A stretch of 28,232 nucleotides of DNA from NCBI GenBank assembly GCA_022496205.1, contig WTXD01000146.1, positions 1 through 28,232 on the forward strand, given 5' to 3'. The position numbers were made by a program, and so were the translations under genes. Shown here in pieces: positions 9,777 to 18,720 of the stretch. The notes below the pieces were generated by a model. It was not told the origin of the DNA and did no database searches. It saw only the letters and a program-made list of their open reading frames with translations. Position 1 is the first letter of the stretch; each line of letters opens with the position of its first letter. This DNA comes from Gloeopeniophorella convolvens. Taxonomy: Eukaryota > Basidiomycota > Agaricomycetes > Russulales.

Positions 9777-11760
9777 GTGTCTTACTCTCACTCTGGAATC
9801 ACTGCGCCCCGGACTGCGCTCCTCTCGGACCGTACTCAACCTCAGGCACTGATTCGCCCCTTGTCCTATCTTGACCTTGACGCTCCCACCTCTGGACCGT
9901 CCAACCCCCTTGACTACGGCACTCCCACTCGCGGACTGTCTCCTGAACTCCAGTACCCTCCTCTCGTCTCCACTCCTCGTCCTCCGCCTACACCTCGTTC
10001 ACCATCATACCATCCTCGCTCCCCATCTCCGATCGACGTCGAACCAGGACAAATCCTCGACGTCCTCACAGTACCACCTCGCTCTCCCTCTCCTCACCAC
10101 TCGGCCTTCGACTTCCTAGTCCGCCTCAGAGCTCAACAGGTGCAAGAACGATTTGCAGAAATTGTACGCACCTCAGCCATCCCTCAGTCTCTCACTCCTG
10201 GCCCCTCTCGCACTGGTGAACAAGCTCCCAGCCCCTTGGTCGAATCTACTATCTTGAACATTTCATCACTACTCCGTACCAGACTCGTCTCCACTTCGCT
10301 CAACTTGTCCTACTTCAAGAAAACCCTCTAGTACCTCTCTACTCTATCCGCTCCGGCCCTTTCTGCAACTATACCTTGCACCTGCAAGACGCACACTGGA
10401 TCATAAGTAATCCTCTCGACCTCGACCTTGTCCAATCAAACAACGACTTCCTGTATCCTGTACCTTGACAACCTCCTCTTATTCCTCCCGCAACCCCTGA
10501 ATCAGACATTGAAGAAAACAGTTGGAACAACGCCCCAAGCATCGTCAGCAACTTCAGCCTCGACGAAGAACAAGAAGCAACAGACAACGACGTCCCCAGC
10601 ATCCACACTATCAGCGACCTCGACCTACAAGACACCAGTGACCTTACCGACACCCAGTATTTAGAGATCTAGTCAGATCCTCCTGTACCCTGTATTTTAG
10701 ACTATCAGAGTCTTTCTGTCGCAATCCTGGCATCCAGACCTAATCGTCGACGGTCTCCCAGACACCGTCCTCCGACACCACTACCGCAAGTAGCGTTACC
10801 ACCAGTACAACGTACGCCAACCCCTGAAGATCCAAGAAACCTCAGCAGAACCCGACTCATCGACATCCAACGTGATAACGTTGCGCACCACCCAGAAATC
10901 ATCTACATCGGCCAAACCTTGCCTACCCGAAACTACCTTGGTTTTCACAACTTCCGACGCTGGTGCAGAGAAGAATACAATTGTCGCCAACTCCGTATCA
11001 TTAGTTTCCCCCACGATCTCCACGAACTCGCCAACTTTACTAGCGATCCTCTGCACTTTGAAGGCTATCTGTGGAAGCGATCTACAAGAATCTTTCGCGA
11101 CCACATCGAAGAAGACTACGCCCGCATCGAACGCCATACCATTGATCGACGTCGTCCTATCCTTAACCACGCTTTCACCATCACATATCATCACAACGTC
11201 AACACCTACACTGTGCAAGTTGTAGGACTCCCTATCATCTGAATCACTCTTTATGAGTACCGAATTCCAAAGATACATCAAAGAGAACAATTGGAACGAC
11301 CCTAGCCCAGAAGAAATCACTGACATCTCCCGACATCTACCTCCCGGAAGCATTATTAGGAAAATCAGACTTGACGAAGAAAGCGGACACGTCTACGCCA
11401 TCGCCACAGTCCTTGGACGAACTCTCGTCCTCGACGAGGCAACCAAGCAAACAGTTTTCACCACTTATCAAGTACCAGTCCTCGACGCACTCAACGCTTA
11501 TACCCACACGCCGATCAACTTCAAGGTTACGCCTGGGCGCCTTAGAAGGACTTTACAAAGACAAGAAAGTCCGTTGGAACGAAGGAAGGAAACGGTGGCA
11601 ATACTTCAACAACCAACCAGTATACTTTGACCCTCCTGAACAAACCCGCGTCGTACCACCACCTACACCACCTCCCTCAGACGACTCAGACGAAGTCAAC
11701 GAACTCCTAGAATCACTCAAGAAACCATCCACCGTATCTCCAGAAAAGTTACTCCATTAG
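9777..11760 (+). pseudogene. Pre-gag coding region of the chromovirus, unknown product, frameshifted
   Basis: About 2 kb between the primer site and gag reads as coding in successive frames. The first part (ATG 9777 to about 10,260) is rich in P, S and T with repeated PRSPSP-type motifs. It continues in another frame through an acidic segment (10,490-10,670). Next comes a more globular part (10,800-11,242) rich in aromatic and basic residues, with YLGFHNFRRWCREEYNC and FEGYLWKRSTRIFRDH. A further part (11,253-11,760) contains WNDPSPEEITDISRHLPPGS and, one frame over, KVRWNEGRKRWQYFNN. Stops and 1-nt shifts separate the parts in this copy. I recognise no known domain. The usual chromovirus leader is much shorter, so this is either a greatly extended Gag N-terminus or an additional accessory frame. 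Confidence 0.5.
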
Positions 11761-12053
11761 GCACCCCATTAGCTGCAAACTCGCCTCGCACCATACCTGG
11801 AGGCTTTGGTACCCCGGAACGTCATCCATCTCCTCAACAAAACCCAATTCCTGAAGAATCATCTGAACCAGTTGCCCTCCATCGTCTCAGCCTCAAGAAC
11901 TTGTACCTTTCGTCCAGACTCCTACGCCTCCTGTCTCTCGATCGGACCGACTCAGACTCCAGTTGCCTCTTCATCTCGTCAGACTCAAGTACCGCCTCCT
12001 TTAAACCACCAGTAAACCCACCATCACAAGGAACCACTACTGCTCCACCCAAG

Positions 12054-13051
12054 ATGTCTTCCAAATTACTCGGCAGCCCACCAGAACCCTTTGACGGCGC
12101 AGAAGCCACTGCCCGCCAATTCCTTTCTCATCTTAACAACTATTATTCGCTCAATGAAGACCTGTATAACACCGACACCAAGAAGATCGCCGACGCCTAT
12201 ACTCACTTTAAAAACAACACCCGTGCTGGGGAATGGGCTCGCGTCCGCATGAATGACGCACTCACGAATAAAGCCTACGGCACCTGGAAAGCCTTTGTCG
12301 ACGCCTTTGAAACTATGTTCACCAACCCGGACCAGAAACAACTCGCTATCAACAAGTTCTTCCAGTACCCACAAGGCATTCGCCGCTTCCGCGAATGGTA
12401 CCAAGATTGGGACGTTGCACGCACTGAAGCTGCCATCACTGACGACACTGTCACCATCCCCGTTCTCCGCCATAACTTGAACAATCAACTTGAGCAGAAT
12501 ACTCTGCTGTCGCAAACAAACCAAAGACGCTTGCGGAAGTCGTTAAGATTATCCAAGAACTTGACGACTCCTACTGGACGAACCGTCCCAGGAGTACCTT
12601 CCGAGGTGGACGCGGACGAAGCAACATCCGCTCCCTCGAAGAAGGAGAAATCTCACAAGTCAATGCGACCACTGCATTTCCCCCACTCACTACTGAAGAG
12701 CGCAAGCGTCGTCGCGACAACAATCTTTGCATGTACTGTGGAGGAGGAGGACACTGGTCCGACAAATGCCTCAAGAAGCCTAGCGGACCCTCATCTTCCA
12801 CTTCGTTCAATTTTAACCGCCGAGGTAGAGGAAACTTTAGAGGATCATTCCGAGGCCGCGGACGCGGCGGATCCTTTACTCCCTCATCTAACTCTCGCAA
12901 TCTCATTGCGAATGATCCATCGTCCTCCTCCACTACCGACACTTCTATCCAAGCTATCAATAGCTGGTATGCTCAAGCCACTCCCGAGGCCAAGCAAGCC
13001 GTTTCCGACATCATCTCCCCATCTACCACTTCCGAGAAGAAGGATTTTTGA
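12054..13051 (+). pseudogene. gag: Gag (capsid and nucleocapsid), frameshifted
   Basis: The capsid part begins at ATG 12054 (MSSKLLGSPPEPFDG) and shows the retrotransposon Gag signature: F.G....A..FL..L..Y near the start, then W..F...F...F.NP, and FR.WY.D. Near 12,510 the frame moves by one base. The second frame continues with KTLAEVVKIIQELD, an Arg/Gly-rich segment, and a CCHC zinc knuckle, C-x2-C-x4-H-x4-C (12,728-12,769), with more RGRG repeats after it. It ends at the stop at 13,049. Gag forms the virus-like particle and its knuckle binds the RNA. A programmed -1 shift is unlikely because the break lies inside Gag and there is no slippery heptamer that I can see; a mutation or assembly indel is the simpler reading. 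Confidence 0.8.
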
Positions 13052-13199
13052 ACCGTCCCATAGCCGCACTGTCTATTGGGACTCTTCGTGTTCAGAGGAC
13101 ATATGAGAGGTTCTTCGGAGTCGAGAAATTTGAACCCTTTGTAACGATTGACTCTATTCCTGTACCGTCGTCTACGACGGTAATCGACGGACTCCGTCC

Positions 13200-13620
13200 A
13201 TATCTGTTAGAGTCAATTTCCTGGGACAGTCCTCTGGCCGAAAAATCAGTGCACGCGCACTCGTTGATAGTGGCGCAGAAGGCATTATCCTGCATACCAA
13301 CTTCGCCAACCGGCATCACTTCACACTCAAGAAACTCGTCAAACCTTTCCCTGTTCGCAATGTCGATGGCACTGATAACGCCACCGGTTTGGTTCAACAT
13401 ACTACTATTCAACGCCTTGAAATCCCTACACCAGATGGCCACTCACACCAAGAATGGATTGAACTATATCTCACTGACATCGGCGACCATGACCTCATCT
13501 AGGCACGGATTGGCTTAGACGACACAACCCTAGTATCAATTGGGAAAAGGACACAATTACCTTTGACCGTTGTCCCCCTTCCTGCCAACTATCCGACTCC
13601 GCTATCTTGCCACCGCGCTA
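13200..13620 (+). pseudogene. Retropepsin-like aspartic protease, broken
   Basis: The frame starting near 13,208 reads VRVNFLGQ, then ALVDSGAEG, the DSGA active-site motif of gypsy proteases (aspartate codon at 13,266-13,268). It continues as a beta-rich segment to DHDLI, where a TAG stops it at 13,500. The expected continuation appears in another frame (NPSINWEKDTITFDRCPPSC), which is the normal end of this protease family before the RT linker. At least one frameshift and one stop are therefore present. The enzyme would cleave the Gag-Pol polyprotein inside the particle. Confidence 0.75.
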
Positions 13621-13857
13621 GACAACATTCCTGTTGGCCTAATCCGTACCATCACTGCACCAACCAATACCAATGAAGATGGTATCCATGAAGCCGACGT
13701 GAACTTTGCCATAGAAATGCAAACGTCCTTGCATCTTGTGGCACATCGACTACACCCTTCAAGAACCATATCTCCTTGACTCCGTCGACCTCACCACCAT
13801 CAGACGACTCTTCCAATCAGAATCAACGCACACCCAAGCAGTGGTCAATGATCCTGT
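13621..13857 (+). other. Degenerate linker between protease and RT
   Basis: Readings in several frames show only short fragments. It matches the variable linker in size but cannot be read as one frame in this copy. Confidence 0.4.
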
Positions 13858-16452
13858 GTGCGTTACCAGCAGTGGTCCATGACCTGGAGCTCGTCCTGTA
13901 ACACAACTAGAGTTACACCAGTCGATAGGATCTATATCTGTCCGCGCCAAAACGACTCATTCACAACAATTGGCCGAACAAAATGTCGCACCCAAGAAAC
14001 AATTGAAGACATTGTCCCTCCAGAATTCCTCAAGTACCGTAAAGTCTTTGAAGAATCAGCTGCCCAACGACTCCCTGCCCGCAAACCTTGGGACCATGCT
14101 ATCGACCTGAAACCTGATGCCCAACTCCGTGACTGTAAAATCTACAGTCTCACCCCCGATGAACAGAAGGCCCTTGACGAATTCCTCAAAGAACACCTTG
14201 CAAAAGGCTATATTCGCCCTTCAAAGTCACCTATGGCAAGCCCGTTCTTCTTCGTCAAGAAGAAAGATGGAAAATTACGTCCTGTACAAGACTATCGCGC
14301 CCTCAACAACATCACAATCAAGAACGCTTACCCGCTTCCACTCATCCCTGAACTCATCGACAAACTCAAGAACGCCCGCTACTTCACCAAATTTGACGTC
14401 CGCTGGGGCTACAACAATATTCGCATCAAAGAAGGCGATGAATGGAAAGCCGCCTTCAAGACCAACCGTGGTCTATTCGAACCCCTAGTCATGTTCTTTG
14501 GACTCTGCAACTCCCCCGGCACGTTCCAATCCTTTATGAACGAGAACTTCAAGGATATCATCGCAACCGGCTGTGTTGTTATCTACATGGATGACATCCT
14601 CATTTTCACCGACACTCTTGAAGAAAATTATGCCCTTGTTCATCGTGTCCTCCAGCGACTTCGCGAACTCGACCTCTACCTCAAACCAGAGAAATGCTCC
14701 TTCTTCCAGACAACCATTGAATACCTTGGCCTTATCATCTCTGCCGGTCGCATTCGCATGGACCCTGCCAAACTCAAAGCTATCATGGATTGGCCAACGC
14801 CAAAAACACTCAAGCACGTTCAAGCGTTCCTCGGCTTTGGCAATTTCTACAGACGTTTCATCAAGGATTTCTCTAAGATTGCACGACCACTTCATGCCCT
14901 CACACGTAAAGATACTCCGTTCCAGTGGTCCTCAGCCTGTCAACAAGCGTTTGACAACCTCAAGCACGCATTCACCTCAGCCCCAGTACTCACACTCCCC
15001 GACCACACTCGCCCATTTCGTCTGATTACAGACGCCTCCGACTTTGCCATCGGCGCTGTGCTGGAGCAACCAGACGAAATTAATCGCTGGCACCCGGTCG
15101 CATTCCTGTCTAAATCCATGACCGACGCAGAACGCAACTACGACATCCACGACAAAGAACTTCTTGCTATTATCCGTTCCCTTGAAACCTATCGACACTA
15201 TTTACAAGGGGCTCAACACCGTGTTGAAATCTGGACCGACCACAACAACCTGACATACTTCACCACAAAACAGAAACTCACTCGAAGACAAGCACGCTGG
15301 TCTCTTGAACTTTCCCAATACGACGTTCTTCTCCTTCATAAACCCGGCATTTACAACCGCGCCGATCATCTGTCCCGCCGTCCAGATCTTAAAGAGGGGA
15401 TAATGACTGAAAACGACAACAAAATCCTCCTGGACACCAAGTTTTTCGCAATCCGAGCTACTCGCGCTGGCACTACCACTACCATTGGAGACCAAAACCT
15501 ACGACGACGCATCAGAGAATCTCAAGACAAAGACGAAGAAGTCACTAAAGCGTTAACAACAATCATGAAGAATGGTCCACGTACGATAGCGAAAGGCTTA
15601 GAAGATTGGAACTATGAAGACGGTCTCATCTTACATCAAGGAAAGGTCTACATCCCCAAAGACACCAAATTACGACGAGAAATTGTTCAACAATACCATG
15701 AGTCACTCGCCACCGGCCACCCAGGAAGATGGAAAACTTACGAACTAGTCTCTCGAGAGTACTGGTGGCCTGGAATATCCAAGTTCGTCAAAGAATATGT
15801 CGACGGCTGTGCCACTTGCCAAACCACTAAACGACAACACCCTAATCCCATTCCACTGCATCCGAACGAAATCCCAAACCGTCCCTGGGAAGTCATCACC
15901 ATGGACTTCATTACCGACCTCCCTATCTCAAAGGGATATGACTCACTCTACGTCGTAGTTGACCGCTTCACCAAAGCCACTATCATCGCTCCCTGTCATA
16001 AGACTATCACCTCAGAACAAACTGCCGACCTCTACATCAATTATGTCTGGAAGCGCACTGGACTTCCTAAACAAGTTATCTCCGACAGAGGACCGCAATT
16101 CGCATCGCAATTTATGCAAGAAGTCTGGAAACGACTTCAAGTAACTCTCACCCTCAGTACTGCATACCACCCTCAGACCGACGGCGAAACAGAACGAGTT
16201 AACCAAGAACTAGAACAATACCTACGAGTCTTCTGCAATTATCAACAAGACAACTGGGTTGACCTCATCCCGTTCATGGAGTTTGCACACAATAATCGCC
16301 AGCACTCAGCTACCCATATTGCACCCTTCCTAGCCTGGTATGGCTTCCTCCCGAATTCATTCCACCACCACAACTCGGTTCCCAAGTTGAATCTGCCGAA
16401 CAACGTCTCATACTACTCGAGCAAATCCGCACCGAAATCAAAGCGAGCTTAG
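13858..16452 (+). CDS. pol: Chromovirus Pol core: reverse transcriptase, RNase H, integrase
   Basis: This is one open frame of 864 codons; recognisable Pol homology starts about residue 45 (ETIEDIVPPEF). RT: first catalytic aspartate D180 in KFDVRWGY and YMDD at 243-246. RNase H: D392 (ITDASDFAIG), E434 (HDKELLAI) and D461 (WTDHNNL). Integrase: zinc-binding H614, H621, C651 and C654; catalytic D683 (MDFITDLP), D743 (SDRGPQF) and E779 (DGETERVNQ). The spacing between the last two is exactly 35 residues, the DD35E rule. All these residues are intact, so this portion shows little decay. Similarity ends near residue 830 (FLAWYG), where a frameshift sends the frame to a stop at 16,450; the integrase tail continues in another frame. 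The ATG at 13,858 is only the first in the open frame, since Pol is normally made as part of a Gag-Pol polyprotein. Confidence 0.93.
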   Translation: MRYQQWSMTWSSSCNTTRVTPVDRIYICPRQNDSFTTIGRTKCRTQETIEDIVPPEFLKYRKVFEESAAQRLPARKPWDHAIDLKPDAQLRDCKIYSLTPDEQKALDEFLKEHLAKGYIRPSKSPMASPFFFVKKKDGKLRPVQDYRALNNITIKNAYPLPLIPELIDKLKNARYFTKFDVRWGYNNIRIKEGDEWKAAFKTNRGLFEPLVMFFGLCNSPGTFQSFMNENFKDIIATGCVVIYMDDILIFTDTLEENYALVHRVLQRLRELDLYLKPEKCSFFQTTIEYLGLIISAGRIRMDPAKLKAIMDWPTPKTLKHVQAFLGFGNFYRRFIKDFSKIARPLHALTRKDTPFQWSSACQQAFDNLKHAFTSAPVLTLPDHTRPFRLITDASDFAIGAVLEQPDEINRWHPVAFLSKSMTDAERNYDIHDKELLAIIRSLETYRHYLQGAQHRVEIWTDHNNLTYFTTKQKLTRRQARWSLELSQYDVLLLHKPGIYNRADHLSRRPDLKEGIMTENDNKILLDTKFFAIRATRAGTTTTIGDQNLRRRIRESQDKDEEVTKALTTIMKNGPRTIAKGLEDWNYEDGLILHQGKVYIPKDTKLRREIVQQYHESLATGHPGRWKTYELVSREYWWPGISKFVKEYVDGCATCQTTKRQHPNPIPLHPNEIPNRPWEVITMDFITDLPISKGYDSLYVVVDRFTKATIIAPCHKTITSEQTADLYINYVWKRTGLPKQVISDRGPQFASQFMQEVWKRLQVTLTLSTAYHPQTDGETERVNQELEQYLRVFCNYQQDNWVDLIPFMEFAHNNRQHSATHIAPFLAWYGFLPNSFHHHNSVPKLNLPNNVSYYSSKSAPKSKRA
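15391..15405 (+). other. Internal copy of the polypurine tract
   Basis: AAAGAGGGGATAATG is identical to 17,000-17,014, the polypurine tract plus the first two bases of the 3' LTR. Both copies are read as KEGIM in their coding frames. It lies between RNase H and integrase. A role as a second plus-strand primer is inferred. Confidence 0.45.
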
Positions 16453-16960
16453 AAAACGCCGCAGAAATCATGAAACGCTCTAGACCGGACGGACCAGAAC
16501 ACAAATACAAAGAAGGAGATCTTGTCTGGCTAGAAGCAAAGAACCTTCGTACAACACATCCAAAGGCGAAGTTAGCACCCAAACGTTATGGACCATTTAA
16601 AGTCATCACCTCCTACGCGGTCACCAGTAAACTCAAACTACCCGACCATTGGCACATTCACCCTGTCTTTCACAACTCACTCATTTCCCCATACAAAGAA
16701 ACCACCGCTCACGGACCTAACTTTTCACACCCCCACCTGAAATCATTGACGATGAAGAAGGACACTACGAGATTGAAACAATTATCAAGAGCCGAACCAC
16801 TAGAAACCGACGAGGCGTTCAATACCTTGTCAAGTGGAAAGGTTACCCTGACTCTGAAAATTCATGGGTCCCTTACTCGGAAATGAAACACGCCATGGAA
16901 ACTGTTCACTCATTCCACCAACGACACCCCTCTATGCCGCAACCACCATCACTCGCTCAT
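16390..16960 (+). pseudogene. Integrase C-terminus (GPF module) and chromodomain, frameshifted
   Basis: After the break in pol, a second frame carries the integrase tail: a Lys-rich helix, then GDLVWLEAKNL and PKRYGPFKVI, the GPY/F module, then WHIHPVFHNSLISPY. Near 16,730, in a C-rich run, the frame shifts again. The third frame gives the chromodomain: EIIDDEEGHYEIETIIKSR, then VQYLVKWKGYP and ENSWVPYSEM, with the aromatic residues that cage methyl-lysine (Y, W, and a further aromatic in WVPY). In chromoviruses this domain binds histone marks such as H3K9 methylation and steers integration. The chromodomain frame stays open through the polypurine tract into the 3' LTR, to 17,533. Confidence 0.88.
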
Positions 16961-16999
16961 GACAGACTTATCAGTGCGCTTCAGGCGCAGCGCAATCAT

Positions 17000-17012
17000 A
17001 AAGAGGGGATAA
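17000..17012 (+). other. Polypurine tract of the chromovirus
   Basis: AAAGAGGGGATAA lies immediately before the TGTCA start of the 3' LTR, where plus-strand DNA synthesis is primed. Confidence 0.85.
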
Positions 17013-17662
17013 TGTCACGAACACTAAGGCCTCAAGGAGGTCGAACTGCTCAGAACACTAGAGCAAATCCAGCCCTACCAGTAAATACCCTACGCGTCGC
17101 TCACAATGCGACGCGTACCACTCACATTGCGACTACAAGTCGAAATGCATCACGTGACCCTTCACCCCCATTCCTCGCCCTACTCCCTAATGGCCAATTA
17201 ACCCTGGAATACCCCCAAGATCCCGGACTAGGGATCTCTCAGAATGGCCATATTACTCGTCCCAAAGTAACCAGAACCTTGATCAAGGTGAAACACTTCA
17301 TGCGTCCTCTTTGGGACTCTGATCATCAAGAACTCCATGGGGCCTCAAGCCCCACTCTGCGATGGAATCTAAGAAGCGTATCAGAGAGGAGAGGTTATGG
17401 GGAATCCCCTCTGGAATCCCCATCAGTAATTAGACCAGATTCGTCTGGGGGGTCTCCAGTAGTATATAAGACCCCCATGTATCGCCCAGTGGTCCTCAGA
17501 CTGTCCATCTGTGGCACTCTCATCTGTACCTAGCACTGCAATAGCACTGTTAGTGTGTTCCCTCTCTGCTCCTGCATATCGCAGCTCATCTTCTGTCTAT
17601 CCCCCTCGACGCTCTCCAAACTCTGCTATCCTCTCTGCGCGCACCCGCGAGTAGTCCTGACA
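17013..17662 (+). repeat. 3' LTR of the chromovirus
   Basis: It is 650 bp with TGTCA...TGACA ends. It contains the same TATA box, MCB-like hairpin (17,091-17,117) and self-priming decamer as the 5' LTR. The last 105 bp diverge from the 5' copy by several indels. LINE sequence begins directly after it. Confidence 0.95.
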
Positions 17663-18528
17663 GCAGCTGCAGTAGCGCAGAACGCTGGGTTCGCTTAGTC
17701 ACTGGCGCGTTCAAGACCACGCCCGGTGAACCCTACACATGCTCATGGGCATCCTTCCTATTGACATCCGCCTTGAGTCCTTGTGAATAACATGGCTCTC
17801 CGCCTTGCTAAACTCGATCCCGTTCACAGCTCTTATCCGCCTGGGCGACCTTGGCCCAACCTTCAATGACGACCCACCACTACCAGTTTTCTGTCCCTGC
17901 AATGGACACCTTCGCACACAACTCGACCTCCTCGCTGAACGCGTCCAGAACGAAGGAGAGCGACTCACCTCTATGCCGCCCACCATGGGCACGCGGCAAC
18001 CTTTGGGGAAGACGGTTGTCGATCGACACCAACACGCATGCCGGGGACTTGCGCACACCCTACATCCGACGCATCCGGGCTGAGTCCTCGGAGCCCCGCT
18101 CCTCCACACTCTTCATTTTCACTGACGGCTCTCGCAGGAACCCTGGAGAAGACTGGACGGAACCACGTGCAGGTTTGGCGTCGTCGTCTTCTATCAAGGA
18201 GCAGAGATTGCACAACAAGCCCGTGCACTAGGCGCCACCGCAAACATCTACGATGCTGAAATGGCGGCCTTTGTTGAGACAGACAGTGTCCTGGCGGCTC
18301 TGATTAGATTAGATATGGACCTAATGATCAAGGACTATCTTATCTTGTGTACATAATGTTCTAGACTTAAGGCTGTGCTCAGCCCCACATTCGTTTCCAT
18401 GTTCTGGACTCTTCTAGGGCATTCCATGACCCACCTTGTACTCCAGTACCCACTCTTACTCCGTTTCATGTGGGTCTCCTAGGCTTTCTAAGCAGTGTTT
18501 ATCACATGCTATCTGTCGATCCTTACAG

Positions 18529-18536
18529 TATATAAG
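18529..18536 (+). promoter_or_regulatory. TATA box of the solo LTR
   Basis: TATATAAG lies 35 nt upstream of the first copy of the duplicated block at 18,564. The same TATA-to-start spacing is predicted in the chromovirus LTR. Confidence 0.65.
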
Positions 18537-18563
18537 GACTCCTTTCTTCGCCTTTGTAGCCTC

Positions 18564-18720
18564 AGTCTTTTGACCTTCCTTGACTGAGGCAAGTACACTT
18601 ACGCTCTTTTCTACTTTCTTATACTTACACTACCTTACAGCGTCACTCTGTGTCCTTCAGGTATTGTTGTAATCAAGTCTTTTGACCTTCCTTGACTGAG
18701 CGTCACTCTGTGTCCTTCAG
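18564..18720 (+). repeat. Intron-containing block followed by its apparently spliced copy
   Basis: Block A (25 nt, 18,564-18,588) and block B (20 nt, 18,641-18,660) are separated by 52 nt that begin GCAAGT and end TTACAG, preceded by GAG. That is a textbook GC-AG intron (AG|GCAAGT donor). After 15 nt, A and B recur joined without the 52 nt (18,676-18,700 and 18,701-18,720), each 100% identical. Confidence 0.7.

Larger units (their letters stand above)
9081..17662 (+). mobile_element. Ty3/gypsy chromovirus (LTR retrotransposon), nearly full length, non-autonomous
   Basis: The 8.58 kb element has flanking LTRs (9081-9735 and 17013-17662) that start TGTCA and end TGACA. The internal order is primer site, pre-gag coding region, gag with a CCHC knuckle, retropepsin, RT, RNase H, HHCC/DDE integrase, a GPF module and a chromodomain, then a polypurine tract. 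This order, with the terminal chromodomain, defines chromoviruses (Metaviridae of fungi and plants); the domain normally directs integration to marked chromatin. The RT-RNase H-IN core is open, but gag, protease and the integrase tail are broken by frameshifts and stops. The 5 bp on the two sides (TGCGC and GCAGC) do not match, so there is no target duplication. The two LTRs are nearly identical over about 545 bp but clearly diverged in the last 105 bp. Confidence 0.95.

Noticed and set aside
12500..12530. Programmed ribosomal frameshift in gag
   Set aside because: The break lies inside the capsid-nucleocapsid region rather than at the gag-pol border, and there is no slippery heptamer with a following stem that I can see.
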